A stretch of DNA of 64,000 nucleotides from Raphanus sativus (GCF_000801105.2 NC_079514.1:45574515-45638514), one strand, 5' to 3'. Positions 47,468 through 59,601 are shown, counted from the stretch's first letter. Program-made: numbers and translations. The notes: generated by a model from the letters alone, not told the origin.

Positions 47468-48873
47468 TTAACGAAGTAGCCGACGGGTCAGAGCCGGAGG
47501 TGGCGGTGGCTGAGCTTGCACCGAAGTGGATTGACGGGTCGATCCTCCACCACCACCACCACCACCATTATTATTGTCCCAAGGCTTAACAGTAAACAAA
47601 ACAACTAAGACCACAATAATGATCAATAGCAAAATGGCATAACAAGTCCACTTGCGCGTGTTCTTCTGATAGAACCGAGCCTTAACAAGCTTGTCCGCAC
47701 CAGACCGAACTAGCGAGTTTGCTCGTTTGACGTGGCTTTCAATGTCTTCAAGCTGTTCACCTTGGTGCTCAACCAACACGGCCATATCAAGAAACACCTG
47801 ATGCAGCTCGTTCAAACTCTTCTCAATGTCTTTCACTGCGTCGTGTCTCTCTTGTATCTCGTTTATGGTGTCCAAGATCCTACCTCTACCTTGCTCTTGT
47901 ATTGCTTTCTGCAAAAACGTTTCGCTTTCTCCTGCAATATTTGTAGTTCCAATTTATATCTCATTAATATCATGTTTTTATTTGTCAAAAAGAAACATGT
48001 TTATAGAATATCAAATGTTTAAACTAATAAAATGTCGACAAAAACTAATAAAATGATAAAATATTAAATTCTGCTCTTATTTGACTACTAAAATTCGTTG
48101 AAACTAATAAAATGATTAAATATTCCCTTTCTCTTTTTAAATTGACTAATAAAATTATGTAACGTTTATTGTTTTTTACTAATTTAACAGAAAATAATCA
48201 TAAAACAAAAAAATTTAAACGGAGAAATAATTAACAACCTTGCGCTATTCTCTGGCTGTTTGAAATTTAAATTAACAAATAATCGGAGGAAACTATCACC
48301 TGTGGATATTAGGCGATCGACGGTATCTTCGTCGGCATTTTCGCCGGTGACGGTGAAGTACAAACGGTTAATAGTGTCTCTGTACTCCGCCGAGATCGTC
48401 TCTCTCACTCGCATAAAATTGTTCATAGCATCCTTCAGCTTCTTCCTTAGCCCATTAACCACCGACGTTCTTTGCCGGTCAGACGATGAACCCGGTCCGC
48501 TTTCCGGTAAACTCCGGTTCACTTCGTTGGCACGATCCAGCGCCTGGAGGTTTTCTTTCACGCGTCTGGCCGTCTTTAGCGCCGCCGAGACGTCGGAGTC
48601 CATCTTGTCCTTGAGCTCCTTGACCGCTTTAGCGTTATGAAGCGTCTTGCTCTTGTCGTGGCTCAGCTGGAGGCTGTGACAGAGGCGGTCAAGCTCTTTC
48701 AGATCGCTGCTCACTTCCTCCACGTCGACGAAGAACTTGTCGAGGTTGTTTCCACCGCGGCAGCTTCCGCCGGAGGCGTACTTAGCCTTTGGCATCTCGA
48801 TGTTGTGTGAGTGTGGCGGTGATGAGTCGTCTGAGACGGAGCGGTTGAAAGAGCGGGAGAGAAGATCGTTCAT
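47468..48873 (-). CDS. SYP122: Plasma-membrane syntaxin (Qa-SNARE), SYP122
   Basis: A Qa-SNARE that drives vesicle fusion at the plasma membrane and, with its paralogue SYP121/PEN1, secretion during pathogen attack. Exons are 48873-48300 and 47931-47468; a 368-bp GT-AG intron in phase 1 joins them, giving 345 residues. In order: a Ser/Pro/His-rich N-terminus starting MNDLLS, the Habc three-helix bundle (about 42-165), the SNARE helix (about 206-270, with zero-layer Gln 248 in EHQGEQ), an Arg/Lys-rich linker, and one membrane span (about 286-306). The short tail has eight consecutive Gly, then five Pro, ending RRLLR. The extended Gly/Pro tail after the membrane span is characteristic of SYP122. 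The order TatD-SYP122-PAD4 fits Arabidopsis. A Helitron begins 360 bp upstream of its ATG. Confidence 0.95.
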
Positions 48874-49233
48874 GGTTGATGGGCGTGAAACTCTCTTCGG
48901 GAAAGATATTTTAGTTTTGTAAAATTCAAAGGAGTTTGGAATAAAAATCTTTGATCAAAGTTGGGTTGGTTTTATGTGAATTTATAATTGAACGAGTAGA
49001 GATGAAAACTCTCCGTTGAAACGCGGTTATGAAATTAGAAGTGCATTTGTCAAAAAGGTAAAGCCTCCGTCTTTCAAACGCGTATCTCAACTACTAAACC
49101 GTTATGTTGGTTTTCTTTAACCAAACCAGGTAAAGTACAAGATATTATATGTTGATTCAGTCAAACTTTATGAAATTTGTACAATCTTATCTTCGTGGGT
49201 TTAATTGTTTGAACCGGTCGTTTTGAATTGTAA
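48874..49233 (-). promoter_or_regulatory. SYP122 upstream region, bounded by a Helitron
   Basis: 360 bp of sequence upstream of the ATG before the Helitron starts. On the gene strand it contains TTTGACT (plus-strand AGTCAA at 49159-49164), a W-box core bound by WRKY factors, which fits the pathogen-inducible expression known for this gene. Site function is inferred. Confidence 0.4.
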
Positions 49234-51037
49234 TCCCCTAGACTATATCTGAGAAGTGATTTTGCCACGTGTCTTCTCTACAATCATTTTCACAAAAATA
49301 ATATGACATGACTACTAAAATTGATGACATGTCTTATAGATTAATATGACATGGAGAATTATATTTAATATTAATTTATATTTTTGGTAAATTTTTTAAA
49401 ATATGGTAATAACTCATATATTACATTTATTTCTGATTTTTATTTTTGGACTTTTTAAAAATATGGTAATAACTCTTAAATCATAATAAAATAAATATAT
49501 TCAATTATGGCATTTCAAATTTCGAAATATCATTTAAATTAAAAATATTTCAAAAATATATACATATTTTTAGAAAATTATAAAAATTTAATCATAATAA
49601 AATCAAATTAAATCATAAAAGCATTAGTTTCTTATATATATCTACAGATTTTATAAGTATTTTTTAATTTTAATTTTTGACAATTATGAAATTTTACATC
49701 CCTTAAACTATATTTGAGAAATGATTTTGCCACATGTCTTCTCTACAATCATTCTCACAAAAATAATATGACATGGCTACTAAAATTGATGACATGTCAT
49801 ATAGATTAATATGACATAGACAATTATATTTAATGTTAATTTATATTTTTGGTAAACTTTTAAAAATTTGGTAATAACTCATATATTACATTTATTGTCG
49901 ATTTTTATTTTTGGACTTTTTAAAAATATGGTAATAACTCATAAATCATCATTAAAATAAATATATTCAATTATGGCATTTCAAATTTGGTAATTTTTTA
50001 AAATATGGTAATAACTCATATATTACATTTATTTCTGATTTTTATTTTTGGACTTTTTAAAAATATGGTAATAACTCTTAAATCATCATAAAATAAATAT
50101 ATTCAATTATGGCATTTCAAATTTCGAAATATCATTTAAATTAAAAATATTTCAAAAATATATACATATTTTTAGAAAATTATAAAAATTTAATCATAAT
50201 AAAATCAAATTAAATCATAAAAGCATTAGTTTCTTATATATATCTACAGATTTTATAAGTATTTTTTAATTTTAATTTTTGACAATTATGAAATTTTACA
50301 TCCCCTAAACTATATTTGAAAAGTGATTTTGCCACATGTCTTCTCTACAATCATTCTCACAAAAATAATATGACATGGCTACTAAAATTGATGACATGTC
50401 ATATATATTAATATGACATAGACAATTATATTTAATGTTAATTTATATTTTTGGTAAACTTTTAAAAATTTGGTAATAACTCATATATTACATTTATTGT
50501 CGATTTTTATTTTTGGACTTTTTTAAAATATGGTAATAACTCATAAATCATCATTAAAATAAATATATTCAATTATGGCATTTCAAATTTCGAAATATAA
50601 TTTAATTAAAAATATTTCAAAAATATATACATATTTTTAGAAAATTATAAAAATTAAATCATAAAATCAAATTAAATCATAAAATCATTAGTTTATTATA
50701 TATATCTACAGATTTTATAAATATTGTTTAATTTTAATTTTTGACAATTACGCAATTTTACATATTTATTTAATATATTTAATTAAAATAAATAGATAGA
50801 AAAATCTACCTAAGATTATAATTTTAAATATATACATGCACATTCTTAAATATAATCAAAATAAACAAAATTGTTTTTATCTTAATTTTAATGTTCAGTT
50901 AAATCAAATTTATATTAAAATGTTGATAAGAAAAATAAAATTCATAATATTAATAAAAAAATTAAATATAATTTATATTTATCTGTTAAAATATTTTAAA
51001 TTTTTTTTACTGCACATGGTGCAGGAAAAACACCTAG
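49234..51037 (+). mobile_element. Helitron (Basho/ATREP-like) with three successive 5' ends
   Basis: The 5' terminus TCCCCTAGACTATATCTGAG (49234, preceded by A) is repeated at 49699 and 50301, each preceded by A and followed by AGTGATTTTGCCAC or a close variant and several hundred matching bases. The only 3' end is at the right: hairpin TGCAC ATG GTGCA (51011-51023), a spacer, and CTAG (51034-51037) followed by T. The repeat spacings are 465 and 602 bp; the longer one contains an extra internal duplication of about 137 bp. There is no coding capacity. Confidence 0.8.
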
Positions 51038-51690
51038 TAATACTATGAATGTGATGTATTGAAATTAGGTAAACTAGAAGAATTTATATAATTCAACAAG
51101 AATTTCCAGGAAGGTAATTAAGACTATGAACGTGATGCATTGAACAAAAAGACCAATTAATAATATTTTTAGATCTCTAATATTGGGTTTGACTCTTTAT
51201 ACCCTAGACTACTGAAACCCATACTCAATTCACCATAATCCTAAAGTTCATTAAGAAATTCCTCAAACTTAACTTTCTCATTAGTTACAATAATTAATTT
51301 TGACTTATTTCTACATAGATAGACTCGACTAAGACTCTACGAACCAAACATCTAACTTTACTTCCTTGTAAACGATAAACGATAAAAGACGGTTGATTTT
51401 TGGTAAGCGCGCAATACTGTATACCCTTGTATTATACGTTTGGAAAATATGAATGATCTTTGAGTGATTAAAGCTTCTTTTGAATATCGTGATGTCTTTC
51501 AAATAACCTGTAAAGAGATGTCATTTTCTGGTTCCGAAACCATCTTTACTAATTGAGAACAATATGTTGCAAATGTAACATTAAACTATGAGAGCTTCTT
51601 TTTCCGAATGCATATCTAGCTTTTTCGTCATTGGGTATACAAGAACGGTTTATACATGCTTAAGTTTTTTATCTTCATATGCCTCAAATC
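51038..51690. other. Intergenic DNA, no gene seen
   Basis: The sequence has no convincing frame. It ends with CTCAAATC (51683-51690), the target duplication of the following element. Confidence 0.5.
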
Positions 51691-53211
51691 TAGGGATGTC
51701 AATTGAGTGGACTGACCCATTTAGGTGTATTCAGATAGGCATTTTTTGCTGGACACTTTTGGTCGAATCCCAAATAGAATCAAGTATAAAAGGATCATAA
51801 CCAAATGGAACCATGATCAGTTGAGCTTTCCATGAGACCCATAACAATATTTGAATACTATTAATTAAAAATACTAAAATTGCATGATTTTTATTCTAAA
51901 TAGTAAACTAATATTCAAACAAGTATAGCAAAAAACTAATTTTGTATTTTTGGCAAAAAACACGATTTTGCGATTTTCATAAAAGAAAACTTAATTTTGC
52001 GATTTAGGTGTATCTAGATAGGCATTTTGTTTTGCTATACACTTTTGGTTGAATCCCAAATATATAGGATTATGTATAAAAAGGATCATAACCAAATAGA
52101 ACCATGATCAGTTGGGACTTCCATAAGATTCATAACAACATTTGAATTCTATTAATTAAAAATATTAAAATGCATGATTTTTATTTTTAATAATAAACTA
52201 ATATTCCAATAAATATAGCAAAAAAATTAATTTTGTCTTTTTGGCGAATAACACGATCTTGCGATTTTCATGAAACTTAATTTTGCGATTTTGGCGGAAA
52301 ACATAATTTGTAGTTTTGTCGAAAAACATGATTTGTGCTTTAGGTGAAAAACCTGTTTCAGCGGAAAAAGCTGGATTTTGTGGTTTTGGTGATACAATTT
52401 AATTTTGCGGGTTTCGCGAAAAAATTGATTTTGATTTGACGAGAAATACACAATTTTTTGTTTAGGAAAATAGTGCAATTTTACAGTTTTGGCGGGAAAA
52501 TATAATTTTGGTATTAGCAGGATAAAAATGTGATTTCTAGTTTTAGCATGAACCATCGATTTTGCGGATTTGACAGGAAAACACAATTTCCAGTTTTGGC
52601 CAAAAACGCGATGTTACGATTTTGCCGGATAACAGAATTTCTAGTTTTGGCGAAAGAATACAACTTTCTGGTTTGGGCAGAAAATATACAATTTTACAGT
52701 TTTGTTGAGAATTTTTTTTTAACATCGGCGAAAACTCAATTTTTTGTTTCGATGAAAAAACTCGATTTTGCAAAAAAACCAGTTTTGCAGTTTTACAGAG
52801 AATGCAAATTTGCTGTTTTCGCAGAACAATACGATTTTGCGATTTTGGTAAGAAAAAGTGAAATGACCTAGTTTTAACATGGTTAAATAGTTTTGCCATA
52901 TCATCGATATGTATCGACGTCTTATATTGTGGGTTGACTAGCACTTTGTGGATTGACCTGTGAATTTTTGATTTTGCGGTTTAAAATATAAAACAAACCA
53001 CACTGAGGTTTTTTCGCAGAAAACATTTTATTAAATCTAGACATTTTAGCTATTTGAACCATCCAGTGTCCAAATAATCCAGTCCTGTTTTTTCCATGGA
53101 CGCAATTGAATAGATTTAAATTTGATCCAATATGAATCTGTCTGTCCATATTTGTCCACAAAAAATTGAACATGGAAAGGCTATAAACAGTCCACCCATT
53201 TGACATCCCTA
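51691..53211. mobile_element. Non-autonomous hAT-type element filled with a minisatellite
   Basis: The ends are TAGGGATGTCAATTGAGTGG at 51691 and, on the other strand from 53211, TAGGGATGTCAAATGGGTGG. Flanks are CTCAAATC and TTCAAACC (53212-53219), an 8-bp duplication with two mismatches. A segment of about 290 bp at 51715-51970 is repeated in tandem at about 52005-52270. A degenerate minisatellite fills most of the rest. No transposase frame. Confidence 0.78.
52230..52870. repeat. Degenerate minisatellite, unit about 30-40 bp
   Basis: About 15-18 imperfect units of the type ACACGATTTTGCG followed by GTTTTGGCGGAAA, alternating GATTTT, GCGGTTTTGGC and GAAAA phrases. The unit length drifts between about 30 and 40 bp. 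The open frames seen across it on both strands are products of this periodicity, not genes. Confidence 0.8.
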
Positions 53212-53300
53212 TTCAAACCCTTTCACAGTGAGCAAAAAAGAAGTACAAATATAAAATGACCTTTAGTTTTAAGTGTTATTTATATTTCCATGCCACTGAC

Positions 53301-53468
53301 ATTAAATAATACTTCCTATTTTAATGTTGTCTTTTCCACTTTGATTAATGTGTTTTCCAAAATTAAATTTGATTTAAATACACAATTAAATAATACTTCC
53401 TATTTTAATGTTGTCTTTTCCACTTACATTAATGTGTTTTCTAAAATTAAATTTGAATTAAATATACT
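53301..53468. repeat. 84-bp tandem duplication flanking the Copia insertion
   Basis: A unit starting ATTAAATAATACTTCC occurs at 53301 and again at 53385, nearly identical. A weaker third unit (CTTTGATTAATGTGTTTA) lies just beyond the Copia element at about 58195, so the Copia element entered this short array. Confidence 0.8.
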
Positions 53469-53473
53469 TCATT

Positions 53474-53734
53474 TGTTGTGATAAGCTTGAAATAACTTAG
53501 AGATCAAGTTATATATTTCCTACCGAGTTATGGAATAGGAAATATAAAAGTCATTGATGTTTAGGAGTTATCTAAACATCCTTATCTATTGTGTTTTAGG
53601 ACTTTATAACTTATATATAAGTATATGCAAGAGTGTTGCATAACTTAAGGTTTTGGTGATTGAGCTTAAGTTTTGAGTAAGTTTCTTAAGCATTAATAAA
53701 GAGAGTTAGTCTTTATATAATCTTGAGCACTATA
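53474..53734 (+). repeat. 5' LTR of the 53.5-kb Copia element
   Basis: 261 bp, identical by eye to the 3' LTR. The ends TG...TA are fixed by the flanking TCATT duplication. Confidence 0.95.
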
Positions 53735-53736
53735 TT

Positions 53737-53748
53737 TGGTATCAGAGC
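53737..53748 (+). promoter_or_regulatory. Primer-binding site (initiator tRNA-Met)
   Basis: TGGTATCAGAGC, two bases after the 5' LTR, is complementary to the 3' end of plant initiator tRNA-Met and primes minus-strand cDNA. Confidence 0.9.
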
Positions 53749-53760
53749 AAGAAGAAAGAG

Positions 53761-55116
53761 ATGAGTGGCGAGTTGACTACCGTGAGTGGGAAACTTAAAG
53801 AAGGTGGATCATCTTCTATTAAGTGTCCTATGTTAACTGCGACTAATTATATTGTATGGGCGATAAAGATGAGGATAGCACTTGAAATACACGAGGTTTG
53901 GGAGGTTATAGAAGAAGAAGCAGTCGAAGGGAAGAAGAACGTAATGGCAAAAGGATTACTGTTTCAATCTATACCAGAGGTTGTTGTACTACAAGTCGGT
54001 GAGATGAAGTCTGCTAAGAAAGTATGGGAAGCTATCAAAGCTAGGTATGTTGGTGCAGAAAGAGTAAAAGAAGCCCGTTTGGCAACACTAAACAGTGAGT
54101 TTAACCGCCTAAGGATGAAAGAAACAGAGACTATTGATGAGTTTGGTGGAAAACTGACTGAGTTTGCCTCAAAATCAGCTGCTCTAGGCGTAACTATAGA
54201 GGAAACAAAACTAGTGAAAAAATTCTTGGATTCTCTTCCAAGAAAGAAATATATTTTTCTTGTAGGATCACTGGAGCAACTTCTAGATCTCAATAAAACC
54301 AGCTTTGAAGAGATTATGGGTAGACTTAAAGCTTATGAGGAAAGAGTTCGTGATGAGGAGGAACATCAAGAAGAACAGAGTAAATTGATGTACTCAAACT
54401 CAGAACAGCAGACAGATCAACCGAATCGTGATTATAACAGAGACTCGAGGAACCGAGGAAGAGGACGATCTAACTATAGAGGACGCGGAAGAGGAAGAAA
54501 CTATCAAGCTCGGGAGTCATACTATCAACCTCGTGATACTTCTCGTATTATGTGTTATCGTTGTGACAAATTAGGTCATTATGCGACCGACTGTCCTGAT
54601 CGGTTGCTTAAGTTACAAGAAATACAAGAAAACGAGAATAGCGAGACACAAGGCGCAGACGAACTGATGATGCATGAAGTGGTGTATCTGAATGAGAAGA
54701 ATTGTGTCCCGGATAAGTACGAAACAAGCAAAGAGGCTGAGGATATATGGTACCTCGACAATGGAGCTAGCAACCACATGACAGGAGACAAGAGATACTT
54801 CTCTAGTCTTGATGAGTTGATCACAGGGAAGGTAAGATTTGGAGACGACTCCAGAATCGATATCAAAGGGAAGGGTACTATATCATTCATAGACATGAAG
54901 GGAGAGCCAAGAAAGATGAATGATGTGTACTTTATACCCGACTTGAGAAGTAATATTATTAGCTTAGGTCAGGCAACTGAGGCCGGATGTGATGTGAGAT
55001 TGCGAGGAAATCAGCTAACAATGCATGATCGAGATGGCAGACTCCTTGTTGAAGCAAACAGAGGAAAAATAGGTTATACAAAGTACGGATGGGACTCAAG
55101 GAAGCAAAATTGTTGA
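53761..55116 (+). pseudogene. Copia gag and protease part of the polyprotein
   Basis: The frame starts at ATG 53761, 12 bases after the PBS, and encodes gag (with FNRLRMKETETIDEF) followed by an Arg/Gly-rich stretch, a CCHC zinc knuckle (CYRCDKLGHYATDC, residues 265-278) and the protease motif WYLDNGASNHMTG (330-342). It leaves the pol frame near 55062 in a run of A residues, so the last 18 or so codons before the stop at 55116 are out of frame. Up to that point nothing is missing. The break separates gag-protease from integrase. Confidence 0.88.
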
Positions 55117-56647
55117 ATCTTGCAGAGATAAGTGAATCTACTCGTTGGCATGCGAGATTGGGACATGTCAACCTCCCTACAATGAAGGCAATGATACAGA
55201 AGGAACTAGTCACTGGTGTGCCAAGAATGGAAGTGTCAAAAGAGATTTGTACATCTTGCTTACTCGGAAAGCAAACCAGAAAACATTCCCACAGGCAACT
55301 ACATATCGAGCAACGAAGAAACTTGAGCTCCTACATGGGGATCTATGTGGTCCAATAACACCAAGTACATATGGAGGGTGTCGGTATGTCTTTGTGATCA
55401 TAGATGATCACTCTAGGTACATGTGGACTATTTTGATTAAAGAAAAGGGAGATGCATTTGAAAAGTTCAAGAAGTTAAAGGGAGTAATAGAGATGGAAAC
55501 TGCAGAGAAGATCATCACCTTAAGAACAGATAGAGGTGGCGAATTTGTATCAAGAGAGTTCAATTCTTTCTGCGAAGAATCAGGAATTAAAAGACACCTC
55601 ACAGCTCCATACACACCTCAGCAAAATGGAGTAGTGGAGAGAAGGAATAGGACCTTGATGGAGATGACGAGAAGCTTATTGAAACACATGCACATGCCAA
55701 ACTCTTTCTGGGGAGAGGCTGTTCGTCACGCGACTTACCTGATCAACAGGATAGCTACTCGTTCACTCGATAATAAAACGCCATACGAAGTATACAGAGG
55801 AAGAAAACCCAATCTTTCACATCTAAAAGTCTTCGGGTGCATTGGTTATACGAAAACAAATAAGGGATATCTAAAGAAGTTGGATGATCGCTCTCGTACG
55901 CTAGTTCATCTAGGAACTGAACCAGGGTCTAAGGCCTATAGGATGCTGGATCCTGAGACTCGCAAGATCGTGGTGAGTAGAGACGTTATTTTTGACGAGA
56001 CCAAAAGCTGGAACTGGAAATCTGAAACAGAGAAAGATTTTATGGTTGCGTTGGGGGAATTTGGTAATCATGGCATTCATAGAGACGAGAAGGAGGATGA
56101 TAAAGGAGTTACAAGAATTGAAGGAAACACTAAAGAAGAAGAAGTTACAGTAGTAGAACCTCATGAGATAAAAGAGTCAAGTGAAGTTGTAACGCTTAGA
56201 AGGAGTGAAAGACAGAGCAATAAACCGAGATACCTTGATGATTATGTTCTCGAAGGAGATGAAGAGTATATAATGCTTGCAGAAGAGCAAGGAGAGTTGG
56301 TATTGTTGTACTTGAACAATGAACCAAGAACGTTTGCAGAAGCAGCGGAGCTAAATGAATGGATCAAAGCGTGTGAAGAAGAGATACCCTCGATCATAAA
56401 GAATGAAGTATGGAGTCTGGTGGAGCTTCCGAGTGGTGTAAAACCAATAGGTCTGAGATGGATCTTCAAAATTAAGAGAAACTCGGATGGCACTATTAAC
56501 AAGTATAAAGCTCGCTTGGTCGCTAAAGGATACGTGCAGCAACATGGCATTGATTTTGAGGAAGTATTCGCACCAGTTGCTCGGCTAGAGACTATACGAC
56601 TGCTCATAGTATTGCTGCAACAAATGGATGGGAGGTGCATCATCTAG
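55089..56647 (+). pseudogene. Copia integrase and start of reverse transcriptase, two frames
   Basis: The integrase zinc-binding motif (WHARLGHVN... CTSCLLGKQ) is read in the frame of 55089. Near 55285, in another A run, the sequence shifts to the frame of 55145, which holds the integrase core with [27 protein letters not shown] and the final catalytic region ([18 protein letters not shown]), then the GKxxLRRSERQ-type linker and the start of RT ([20 protein letters not shown]). The frame closes at 56647 just after a third shift near 56610. All catalytic residues that I can see are present; only the frame is broken. Confidence 0.85.
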
Positions 56648-57903
56648 ACGTTAAGACTGCGTTTCTACACGGCGAACTAAATGAGACGGTATATGTAACA
56701 CAGCCAGAGGGCTTTGAAGTAAAAGGGAGTGAAGGAAAAGTCTACAAACTACATAAAGCGTTGTATGGACTTCGACAGGCTCCAAGAGCATGGAACACAA
56801 AACTCAACGGTATACTTCTTGATTTGAAGTTTATAAAATGTTCTAAGGAGCCAACGGTGTACAGAAAGTTCGTGAACAACAATCTGCTGGTGATTGCGGT
56901 TTATGTAGATGATTTATTTGTCACTGGGGCAAATGCAGAGATCATTGGAGAGTTCAAAAGAGAGATGGCGTCTAAATTCGATATGAGTGACCTTGGTATA
57001 TTAACATATTATCTTGGGATTGAGGTTGGTCAGTATGAAGGAGGAATCACTCTAAATCAAAGGCGTTACGCCTTGAGAATACTTGAAGACAGTGGCATGA
57101 AGGACTGCAATATGACGTACACACCGATGGAACCAGGAATGAAACTTTCAAAAGCAGAGGATGAGAGAAGCATTGATGCCACGAGTTATAGAAGAACAGT
57201 TGGATGTCTCAGATATCTTCTACATACTAGACCAGATATGTTGTTTGCAGTAGGAGTGTTGAGCCGTTATATGCATCAACCAAAAGAATCACATGGAATG
57301 GCGATAAAGCACTGCTTAAGGTATCTTCAAGGTACAACTTCATATGGTCTTACGTTTACTCGTGCAACACGAGACATACCAAGACTTGTTGGATACTCTG
57401 ATAGCAGTCATAATGTAGACCCAGATGATGGAAGAAGTACGGCAGGGCATATCTTCTACTTAGGTGAAAACTTGATCACTTGGTGCTCTCAAAAACAGGA
57501 AACGGTTGCATTATCTTCATGTGAGGCAGAGTTCATGGCTGGGACAGAAGCAGCTAAACAAGCTATTTGGTTGCAAGAGTTACTGAGTGAAATCACAGAG
57601 AAGCCATGCGAGAAGGTGGTCATCAAAATCGACAATCAATCGGCCATCTCCCTCTCAAAGAATCCAGTTTTCCATGGAAGAAGCAAACACATACATGCAA
57701 GGTACCACTTTATAAGAGAATGTGTAGAGAAGGGTCAAGTAAGTGTGATGCACGTTTCTGGTGACAAACAAAAGGCTGATATATTAACTAAGTCTTTGGG
57801 AAGGATCAAGTTCACGGAAATGCGAAGTCTCATTGGAGTTGAAGATTTGACAAAAAAGGATTTCAAGCTTAAGGGGGAGAATGTTGTGATAAGCTTGAAA
57901 TAA
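56635..57903 (+). pseudogene. Copia reverse transcriptase and RNase H
   Basis: This is the downstream part of the polyprotein in a third frame: [23 protein letters not shown], the catalytic YVDDLFVTG, then LGIEV, and RNase H with YSDSSH, LSSCEAEFMA and IDNQSAISLSKNP. It ends 22 bases inside the 3' LTR. There is no internal stop. It has no start codon of its own that would be used, since it is normally part of one polyprotein. Confidence 0.9.
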
Positions 57904-58142
57904 CTTAGAGATCAAGTTATATATTTCCTACCGAGTTATGGAATAGGAAATATAAAAGTCATTGATGTTTAGGAGTTATCTAAACATCCTTATCTATTGT
58001 GTTTTAGGACTTTATAACTTATATATAAGTATATGCAAGAGTGTTGCATAACTTAAGGTTTTGGTGATTGAGCTTAAGTTTTGAGTAAGTTTCTTAAGCA
58101 TTAATAAAGAGAGTTAGTCTTTATATAATCTTGAGCACTATA
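57882..58142 (+). repeat. 3' LTR of the 53.5-kb Copia element
   Basis: 261 bp, following the purine tract AAGGGGGAGAA. Followed by the target duplication TCATT. Confidence 0.95.
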
Positions 58143-58147
58143 TCATT

Positions 58148-58975
58148 AACTTCTCAATTAAATCAATGTCAAATTCAAAAAAATACATTTTTCACTTTGA
58201 TTAATGTGTTTAATGGACAAACGATTTTTATTGGACAAACGATTCATGGAAATTATAATATCAACTCTTCATTGAACAAATCTGAACGAAAAAAAATATT
58301 ACCAAATTTGAACCGAAACTAGATAATATCAACACGGATTTACCATTTTGGTATCTAAAGAACCATAACTAAACCTTATTTGAACGAAATATTTCGGATA
58401 TTCGAATGTATTTAAATCATATTTATATACTTCAATATGTTAGCTATTTTCGAGTTAATATCCAAGATATAAGCTATTTTAAGTTGATTTGAAATATAAA
58501 AAATAGTCAAAAGTAAACATCTAAAGTAGATAAACAATAATCAAAACACCAAAAATATTTAAAATATATGTATATTTATTCTTCATCCAAATATTCAAGT
58601 TAAATTTATTTTAATTTTTAGTTTAGATACTTTAACTTACATTACTCAAATTTACATGTTATATTTTTTTAGATTTAAAGATATTTAAAGATATATAAAT
58701 TTTGAAAATTTTAAAATAATTTAAACAGGTTATCAAACCCGCAAAAATCTAAATGAAACCGGAATCAAAGTTTATAAATACCCGAATAGAGTTAGAATCT
58801 TTAAACTCGAAAATCTCAAACCCGAATAAATTTTAACCGAATTCGAGTGGATACCCAAATACATATCCCTAGCTTTAGTCAATATACAAACATTATAAAT
58901 ATACTATTTAGTATAAATAAATAAAAACTAAAACTGAAAATTAATACCCGTGCGGTCGCACGGATCAAGATCTAG
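58148..58975 (+). mobile_element. Old repeat sequence ending in a Helitron 3' terminus
   Basis: The right end has the perfect hairpin CCGTGCG GT CGCACGG (58948-58963), a spacer and CTAG (58972-58975) followed by T, a plus-strand Helitron end. The 5' end was not found and may lie left of the Copia element. Within the stretch, near 58840-58870, GATACCCAAATACATATCCC looks like the terminus of another (hAT-like) repeat. No gene. Confidence 0.6.
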
Positions 58976-59601
58976 TAATAACTTAAAAAGTCTCCTCGAG
59001 TCATGCTGCTAAGTTTAGCTTGTAACCCTTTTTATGAGCCAGATTTAGTGACTAACATCCTATGCTGAAACCTATTGACTCCCTTTAAATCTATGGGAAT
59101 AAAAATTCAATTTCTCAGTGTGTATAAAGACATTTATCACGTATGTATATGTGTGTATATATATATATATATTATGATTATATCACAATTCATTGCATAT
59201 CAAAAGTTGGTAGAGTTTGCAATATATGCTCAAGTCTTAACCATTCATGTTAGTGGTATTATCAAATGTTTTGCCCATGGTTGGCATCTTCTACTCTATT
59301 TTGCCTAAACAGTGCTCACAATGAATTAATTAAAAAAAAGGTAATGGACCCTTCATTGTATTTATTCAATGATTTTTAAAAAGGAAAAACAGAAGAATTA
59401 TCAGGTTGATAAAGGAAGCGACCAAGAGAGGCGACGACTCAGCTAAAGGCAATCATCAAGAAAATACATAGGAAAGAAGCTCGAAACTTTGCTCAAAAGA
59501 AAGAAAAAACACTCGAAACTATGTGAGAAATTTCCTTCAAATTTTCTTTAAAAAGTCAATTTTAACTTCACAACACGCGAGCGAGTAAGTGTACTCCAGT
59601 C
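58976..59601 (+). promoter_or_regulatory. PAD4 upstream region, bounded by a Helitron end
   Basis: 626 bp between the Helitron terminus and the PAD4 ATG. W-box cores TTGACT occur at about 59067-59072 (plus strand) and at 59554-59559 (as AGTCAA on the plus strand), consistent with WRKY control of an immune gene. Their use is inferred. Confidence 0.45.

Larger units (their letters stand above)
53474..58142 (+). mobile_element. Full-length Ty1/Copia retrotransposon with identical LTRs
   Basis: 4,669 bp. Two 261-bp LTRs (TGTTGTGATAAGC...GAGCACTATA) appear identical base for base, and the target duplication TCATT is perfect (53469-53473, 58143-58147). A PBS TGGTATCAGAGC (53737-53748) matches initiator tRNA-Met, and a purine tract AAGGGGGAGAA precedes the 3' LTR. 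Domain order gag, protease, integrase, RT, RNase H is that of Copia. The coding region is broken by three frame changes, at about 55062, 55285 and 56610. Identical LTRs mean a very recent insertion. It lies 1.46 kb upstream of PAD4 in the same orientation. Confidence 0.96.

Noticed and set aside
52227..52944. Several 60-130 codon frames on both strands
   Set aside because: They follow the periodicity of the minisatellite inside the hAT-type element and change phase with it.
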